NCBI GenBank assembly: GCA_003645115.1 | Contig: QNEG01000018.1 | Span: 1 to 12,908 of the forward strand | Origin: a bacterium | Lineage (GTDB): Bacteria; UBP14; UBA6098; B30-G16 | Direction: 5' to 3' | DNA: 12,908 nt | Shown: piece by piece, positions 9,042 through 12,908 of the stretch | Layout: each line of letters starts with the position of its first letter | How positions within the stretch are numbered: the stretch's first letter is position 1 | The notes under the pieces: generated by a model | Database searches by the model: none | What the model was told of the DNA's origin: nothing | What the model saw: the letters and a program-made list of their open reading frames with translations, nothing else | Program-made: the position numbers and the translations under genes

Positions 9042-10379
9042 ATGCGCAGGAGTTGTCAAATCCTGGTGTTTTTGGTGATGATGGGAATAATGCTGATACC
9101 CCAGAGTATCGGTGCGCAGGAAAATATGGATTCTATATGGGTTAATATTGTTTCTGCGGATGAGACTAAAGATGAACAGGGAAAACTTCAGGTTACCATC
9201 GCATGGAAAGTATTCAAACGAGAATACAACAAGAGACGAGCCACCTACGGCGAGTGGCAGGAGTTAAAGGATTTGTCCGGATATACTTTTGCCCCCGAAG
9301 TAGCATTAGATTCTGCATTTGCCAATATTGTGGAGTCCCAAGAGGTCGAAACTAACAACTATACATTTAAAGGACTCGATTATGGCACAAACTACTGGTG
9401 GCGAGTTCGATTGGTCTCTCCTGATTTTCTATCCAAATCGGATTTTGCCGAGGGTGTGATATTCAAACACGAAGCGGCAATTTCCGAGGAAAGAGGACTG
9501 ATTGCATCCTATTTACATTTTGTCGGTCAGGGCGGAATAGAATTTATGATACCTATTCATCTGCTATTACTATTCGGTCTGGTGACCTGGGTGATGATGT
9601 GGCGCCGACTGTGGCTAGCAAATATTTTCCCACCAAATAAGCCCGGTCTCGGATATAGAATATTGCCGGTGGACAGGACAGGAAAAACACAAGTCCACAG
9701 TGATAAAGGTAATATTTTCCTTCGAGAAGTAGCAAAATATTGGTCAAAAGCTATGGAGGCTATGTCTGTCGGTCCGGAGCAATTTTCCAGCCCGGATGAA
9801 TATATAAAAGCGGGACGACAGGTCCAAGAGGAAATAGAAAAGAAACTATGGATAGAAGTTGGCTTGCCAAATGTGGAAAAAGCTATCGAGATATGCAGAA
9901 ACGGTGTTCCCGGAGTAAAATTACCCAAGAAACCACTGGAATATCCGACAGTCAGAGTATTGCTTGCAGCACTGGAAAACCATCGAGCAAATAGAAATAA
10001 TTTCTGGGCATCGCAGGAAATGGATAGAGCAGCAGAAAATACTGTCCTGAAAGAAGTCGATGAACTCAAAGGCTGGGAAGTCACTGCATTATGGGCGGTA
10101 GGCTCTATCGAACCTATGTTAGGATTGTTCGGGACTGTGGTCGGTATCAGAGGCGCTTTTGTGGGTATTCAGGAAACTATCGCTCTAAACCCAAATGCTC
10201 AATTAACTCAAATCGTCCCCGAACTCGCAGGCGGTATTCATGTCGCTCTTATCACCACTATTCTCGGTCTAACATTTGGTATCCCCATGATGTTAGTTCA
10301 CTATTTCTACCGTGGTAAGGTAGATTGGATATTTGGCAAATGGGAAGAAATTATGACTGATATATTAAATCAAGCGTAA
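9042..10379 (+). CDS. MotA/TolQ/ExbB-family proton channel with N-terminal periplasmic FN3-like domain
   Basis: The 445-aa protein has a signal peptide (1-25, ...PQSIGAQ), a periplasmic fibronectin-III-like domain at 30-141, TM1 at about 169-187 (MIPIHLLLLFGLVTWVMMW), a long cytoplasmic loop of about 160 residues, then the family core: TM2 at 352-376 containing EPMLGLFGTVVGI (E357-I369) and TM3 at 398-420 containing GIHVALITTILGLTFGIP with the conserved Thr pair 405-406. The core matches MotA/TolQ/ExbB channels, which form a pentamer around two ExbD-type helices and convert proton flow into motion of a periplasmic partner. It is much longer than ExbB (about 240 aa) because of the N-terminal domain and the extended loop. 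The two ExbD genes directly after it confirm the assignment. It is not MotA proper: no flagellar genes are nearby and the partners are ExbD-like. Whether it energises TonB-type uptake, Tol-type envelope work or secretion cannot be told from sequence alone. Confidence 0.93.
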   Translation: MRRSCQILVFLVMMGIMLIPQSIGAQENMDSIWVNIVSADETKDEQGKLQVTIAWKVFKREYNKRRATYGEWQELKDLSGYTFAPEVALDSAFANIVESQEVETNNYTFKGLDYGTNYWWRVRLVSPDFLSKSDFAEGVIFKHEAAISEERGLIASYLHFVGQGGIEFMIPIHLLLLFGLVTWVMMWRRLWLANIFPPNKPGLGYRILPVDRTGKTQVHSDKGNIFLREVAKYWSKAMEAMSVGPEQFSSPDEYIKAGRQVQEEIEKKLWIEVGLPNVEKAIEICRNGVPGVKLPKKPLEYPTVRVLLAALENHRANRNNFWASQEMDRAAENTVLKEVDELKGWEVTALWAVGSIEPMLGLFGTVVGIRGAFVGIQETIALNPNAQLTQIVPELAGGIHVALITTILGLTFGIPMMLVHYFYRGKVDWIFGKWEEIMTDILNQA

Positions 10380-10381
10380 GG

Positions 10382-10387
10382 GGTGAG
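10382..10387 (+). promoter_or_regulatory. Shine-Dalgarno site deciding the first ExbD start
   Basis: GGTGAG, within AAGGGGTGAG at 10378-10387, lies seven bases before ATG 10395. The in-frame GTG at 10383 is part of this site and has little of its own upstream, so ATG 10395 is the better start. Confidence 0.65.
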
Positions 10388-10394
10388 ATTTCGA

Positions 10395-10931
10395 ATGAAA
10401 CGAATCGAGGAAAAACTCCCTAAAGCCGAATGGACATCGTTGATAGATATAATCTTTCAGTTGCTGATTTTCTTTATGGTTACTATGGCACTGGGAACAT
10501 TGCAAAGACAAGCTCAGGCAGCGGTAAAAGGCGCAGAAAAAAAGAATTTGCCCAAATTGCCACCAGTAGAAAAATTGGCTACTCCTCAAGATATTACCAC
10601 CGGTTATTTGCTTCATATTAATGAAATCAATGAGAAACCATTCAATGGTCAACTCGGCGCATATATACTGGATCCTGAATTCCCCACTGTGGAGGATGCT
10701 AAAAAAGATACCCTTGGTGGACACGGTCCATTTGCTTTGAATGTGGCAAAAGCTAAATTACAGAAGAAAATCGAGGATGAATTTTTCCGCACCGGTGAAC
10801 CACCGAGACTGGAAATTCGCGCCCATCAGAAAACATCATTCGGCTACATTTTGGATATAATGGAATTCTGTGATAGAGATTCCATTGAAGTAGTGGGATT
10901 TAGATTTGCAAATGTAAAAAAACAACTTTAA
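10395..10931 (+). CDS. ExbD/TolR-family protein (first copy)
   Basis: The product is 178 aa from ATG 10395. A short cytoplasmic N-terminus leads into one transmembrane helix at about 16-35 (SLIDIIFQLLIFFMVT) carrying the essential membrane Asp of the family at D18. The periplasmic part ends in the ExbD/TolR fold at 137-171 (PRLEIRAHQKTSF...SIEVVGFRF). Between them lie about 100 residues, including a lysine/proline-rich linker (KKNLPKLPPVEK) and an insertion around 60-110, so it is longer than E. coli ExbD (141 aa). The position usually Asp in the IRAD-like motif is His144. ExbD-type subunits sit inside the ExbB pentamer, carry the proton and bind peptidoglycan or the TonB/TolA partner. The gene starts 15 bases after the ExbB-like gene and 12 bases before a second ExbD. 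Confidence 0.92.
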   Translation: MKRIEEKLPKAEWTSLIDIIFQLLIFFMVTMALGTLQRQAQAAVKGAEKKNLPKLPPVEKLATPQDITTGYLLHINEINEKPFNGQLGAYILDPEFPTVEDAKKDTLGGHGPFALNVAKAKLQKKIEDEFFRTGEPPRLEIRAHQKTSFGYILDIMEFCDRDSIEVVGFRFANVKKQL

Positions 10932-10943
10932 GGGAGGTCTATT

Positions 10944-11510
10944 ATGAGAGCAAGATCCGATCCCCTCCCGGAAACAGAATTGACCTCGATGGTGGATATA
11001 ATATTCCAATTGATGATATTTTTTCTGGTTACATTATCTGTTATGCCATCGGTGAAATCGGCACCACAGGTGGAGGGTATGATGAATTTGCCCACACCTA
11101 AACGAGGTGATTCCGAGGCATCAGTGTTGATACAGTTCTTCAAAACACCTACGGGAGGATTAGATTATTATGTCCTGCAGGGTAATGACCAATCTGCTGA
11201 ATTCTATCAGTTCTTTAAGGACAAGCGAGCTGTGTTGAAAGCAGCCGGTGCTTATCCCGCATTCCGGAATATCGCCGCTAATAAATATCAAGTGGTATAT
11301 AATGAACAGACCTTGGAAGGATTACTTATGGAAATCCGAGATTATGACCCCGCTGTTATTATTCGTGCGCCAGGAAATCTTCCCTATGGCGATGTAGTAA
11401 AAGTCACCGGAAAAATGCACGCACTGGGAATCAGTAAAATCGCTTGGGTAAAAGGAACTTTGGCTGATTTGAAAGTAGAAATCAAAAAGGGTAGAGCGAG
11501 GAGGGGATGA
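10944..11510 (+). CDS. ExbD/TolR-family protein (second copy)
   Basis: The 188-aa product has AGGGAGG (10931-10937) six bases before its ATG, overlapping the previous stop codon. Its N-terminus parallels the first copy (ELTSMVDIIFQLMIFFLVT), with the membrane Asp again at D18 and a transmembrane helix to about 35. The periplasmic region has an insertion near 60-125 unlike the first copy and ends in the ExbD fold at 137-171 (AVIIRAPGNLPYGDVV...LGISKIAWV) and a basic tail (KKGRARRG). The usual Asp after IRA is replaced by Pro. ExbD proteins act as dimers; two diverged copies in series suggest a heterodimer or alternative subunits in one motor, as in loci with exbD1/exbD2. Its TGA overlaps the ATG at 11507, but the next gene probably starts at 11513. 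Confidence 0.92.
   Translation: MRARSDPLPETELTSMVDIIFQLMIFFLVTLSVMPSVKSAPQVEGMMNLPTPKRGDSEASVLIQFFKTPTGGLDYYVLQGNDQSAEFYQFFKDKRAVLKAAGAYPAFRNIAANKYQVVYNEQTLEGLLMEIRDYDPAVIIRAPGNLPYGDVVKVTGKMHALGISKIAWVKGTLADLKVEIKKGRARRG
11499..11504 (+). promoter_or_regulatory. Shine-Dalgarno site inside the second ExbD gene
   Basis: AGGAGG in the last codons of the second ExbD gene lies eight bases before ATG 11513 and only two before ATG 11507. It favours 11513 as the start and implies translational coupling of the TonB-like gene to ExbD. Confidence 0.65.
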
Positions 11511-11512
11511 GA

Positions 11513-12061
11513 ATGAAACATAGAAAAATCATAATAGGGATATTTATTTCCGCTATAATCCTTTGTATGATTGGTTGTGAGGGTAAGGCTGGCGAATCGT
11601 ATATCAATCTGCCCGAGGGCCCGAAAATCCTATTCCGAGGTGGAATCGGTAAAATTACTATCAGATATGTTCCGCCACCAGACCCTATTTTCAGGATATC
11701 TAATGCTATGGAGTATATCGAATTCGATTACATCAAGGATAACTATGGAATTCCAGATAAACCACTGATTGTGGAATATACTGTAGAAACTGCAGTGATT
11801 GCACCAATAATTATCCAGCGAACCAGTAATCCCCAGTTTAACGACTACATTATGCGCTGTTTACAAAGTTGGACATATACACGGTTTGGTAAAGGTCCGA
11901 TTAGGATTATGGTAGATGTCGCTAAAAAGCGTATCGCAGTCGATCCCGCGAATGTGAGACTCGCTGAACAGGAACCGGGAAGACCACCACCTAAAATGGG
12001 AACTGTCAGAGAATTAGTGAAACAAATGGGATTTATAGTAGTCGGTGGAAATCTATATTGA
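11513..12061 (+). CDS. TonB-C-like periplasmic transducer, possible lipoprotein
   Basis: The product is 182 aa. A basic N-terminus and a hydrophobic stretch (IIIGIFISAIILCMIG) end at Cys22 in MIGC, which resembles a lipobox, though -3 Met is less common than Leu. Residues 87-141 have the beta-helix-beta pattern and key Trp of the TonB C-terminal domain: VEYTVE, then SNPQFNDYIMRCLQSWTYTR, then PIRIMVDVA. A tail of about 40 residues follows with a PGRPPP segment and TVRELVKQMGF, which I cannot assign. Position directly after ExbB and two ExbD genes is where tonB usually lies. TonB is normally held in the inner membrane by an uncleaved helix and spans the periplasm with a long Pro-rich region; that region is absent here, so this may be a short or lipid-anchored variant. 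An ordinary envelope lipoprotein unrelated to TonB is the main alternative. Confidence 0.68.
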   Translation: MKHRKIIIGIFISAIILCMIGCEGKAGESYINLPEGPKILFRGGIGKITIRYVPPPDPIFRISNAMEYIEFDYIKDNYGIPDKPLIVEYTVETAVIAPIIIQRTSNPQFNDYIMRCLQSWTYTRFGKGPIRIMVDVAKKRIAVDPANVRLAEQEPGRPPPKMGTVRELVKQMGFIVVGGNLY

Positions 12062-12159
12062 TAACTAATATTGCGCTGGAACAGTCTCTGGTCGAATAGA
12101 ATACACTATCTCTGAATGCGAAAATAATGTGAATTTTAACATAATTTTGGAGGAGTAAT
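12062..12159 (+). other. 98-base intergenic gap
   Basis: This is the longest non-coding stretch in the window. I see no hairpin with a T-run that would be a terminator. TTGCGC at 12071 and TAGAAT at 12097 are spaced 20 bases apart, too far for a standard promoter, and CATAAT at 12140-12145 has no good -35 partner. A strong GGAGGAG at 12149-12155 serves the next gene. An operon break here is possible but not shown. Confidence 0.4.
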
Positions 12160-12908
12160 ATGAGAAAAGTAATCATAATACTGGGTCTATTCTGTATGCT
12201 ATTCGCTCAAGAAGTGGACCTGGCTACTGTTACTGCAAAATTGGACGAGGGAACGAAATTATATCAGAAAGACCAATTAGAGGAAGCTTTGGGTCCATTT
12301 CAGGAAGCAGCCGATGGATTCGAAAAGATGCTTCAGGGTGTCCTTTCTCCCGAGGATGAAGCTTATGCGAAGTATTTCCTGGCGACCGCTCATTATTATG
12401 TAGCTCGAATTCAGAACGATGCCAGCTTATTCGAGAGCACTTCGCAGGAGTTCAGTCAATCTGCTAGTGCTTTTCGTGGATTGGATATTATGGGTGAAGA
12501 ATATGTCCGTTCCCAATATATGAAAGCACTTTGTTCGTTTAGATTATATCAACTGGCTACCACCGAACGTAGCAAGATTCGAGCACTGGAGCCGGCTATC
12601 GGCGATTTTTCCAATTTCGTCCAAGATGACGATGTCCTGAAAAATGCAGAAGATTTTCAGGAACTTATAGATAATGCTTATTATTTCCTGGGTTATTGCA
12701 AATACCAGATAGCATTCCTGAAAAGTTTCGATATGGGACAGTTGTCCAATGCTCAAAAATATTACGACGAGGCGATAACAGCTTTTCAGCAAGCTCAAAA
12801 AGCGCAAGATGAAAGATTAGTTCTATCGGCAAATCTTATGGAGGCTAATTGCCATTATATGTTGGCGAGATTATATTTCCGTCCCAGCGAGGATGAATGG
12901 AATACTTA
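12160..12908 (+). CDS. Secreted TPR-type protein (3' partial)
   Basis: An ATG at 12160, with GGAGGAG four bases upstream, opens a frame without stops to the window end (249 codons). It begins with a signal peptide (MRKVIIILGLFCMLFA, then QEV). The rest is helical: a TPR-like unit at about 29-56 (EGTKLYQKDQLEEALGPF), further helix pairs (AYAKYFLATAHYYVARIQ; YVRSQYMKALCSFRLYQLA), and another unit (NAYYFLGYCKYQIAFL...AQKYYDEAITAFQQA). TPR proteins are scaffolds; in Tol-Pal systems a periplasmic TPR protein (CpoB/YbgF) lies at the operon end and binds TolA. A similar role beside this motor is possible but inferred only from position. The end of the gene, and so its full length and any C-terminal domain, is outside the window. 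Confidence 0.85.
   Translation, partial: MRKVIIILGLFCMLFAQEVDLATVTAKLDEGTKLYQKDQLEEALGPFQEAADGFEKMLQGVLSPEDEAYAKYFLATAHYYVARIQNDASLFESTSQEFSQSASAFRGLDIMGEEYVRSQYMKALCSFRLYQLATTERSKIRALEPAIGDFSNFVQDDDVLKNAEDFQELIDNAYYFLGYCKYQIAFLKSFDMGQLSNAQKYYDEAITAFQQAQKAQDERLVLSANLMEANCHYMLARLYFRPSEDEWNT

Noticed and set aside
10383..10394. GTG at 10383 as the start of the first ExbD protein
   Set aside because: The GTG lies within the Shine-Dalgarno sequence that serves ATG 10395, and starting at 10395 places the membrane Asp at residue 18, as in the second copy.
9042..11510. Flagellar stator MotA/MotB
   Set aside because: The partners are short ExbD/TolR-type proteins without an OmpA-like peptidoglycan-binding domain, and no flagellar genes are nearby; the FlgD-like similarity in the surface proteins concerns the shared C-terminal Ig fold only.
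12062..12159. Rho-independent terminator after the TonB-like gene
   Set aside because: No stem-loop followed by a T-run can be drawn; only short repeats such as TCTCTG are present.

Overview
The window reads as one plus-strand gene array, about 97% coding, with moderate to low GC and no RNA genes, mobile elements or CRISPR visible. Large multi-domain surface proteins ending in the FlgD/type IX-like C-terminal domain with the PNPFN motif, next to a PorV/PorQ-type outer-membrane protein and ExbB/ExbD genes, suggest a diderm bacterium of the Fibrobacteres-Chlorobi-Bacteroidetes-related candidate phyla (WOR-3, Cloacimonadota, Marinimicrobia, KSB1 and similar). This placement is inferred from protein style; no phylogenetic marker gene is present.

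Layout. Positions 1-1977: the 3' part of a secreted protein with fibronectin-III-like modules, a duplicated GW/GYW module and a C-terminal sorting-type domain. Positions 2028-6611: a complete giant secreted protein (1527 aa) built of about a dozen Ig-like modules with the same kind of C-terminal domain. Positions 6666-8462: a PorV/PorQ-like beta-barrel fused through a proline run to a TPR-type helical domain. Positions 8478-9020: a small membrane-anchored protein with a fibronectin-III-like domain. Positions 9042-10379: a MotA/TolQ/ExbB proton-channel protein whose N-terminal periplasmic domain is a paralogue of the preceding small protein. Positions 10395-10931 and 10944-11510: two divergent ExbD/TolR proteins, each with the channel Asp at residue 18. 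Positions 11513-12061: a TonB-C-like protein with a possible lipobox. Positions 12160-12908: a secreted TPR protein cut by the window end.

From 8463 to 11512 the genes are packed with gaps of 2-21 bases and good Shine-Dalgarno sites, so they are very probably one operon; the surface-protein genes and the barrel gene upstream (gaps 50 and 54 bases) and the TPR gene downstream (gap 98 bases) may belong to it.

Working model (inference): a proton-motive-force motor (ExbB-like plus two ExbD-like plus a TonB-like transducer) is encoded together with an outer-membrane PorV-like protein and large proteins carrying a type IX-like C-terminal domain. This could be an energised export, attachment or surface-protein handling machine in which an Exb/Tol-type motor stands where Bacteroidetes use PorL/PorM (GldL/GldM). 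The less exciting alternative is a Tol-Pal/TonB-like envelope system that merely lies beside surface-protein genes.
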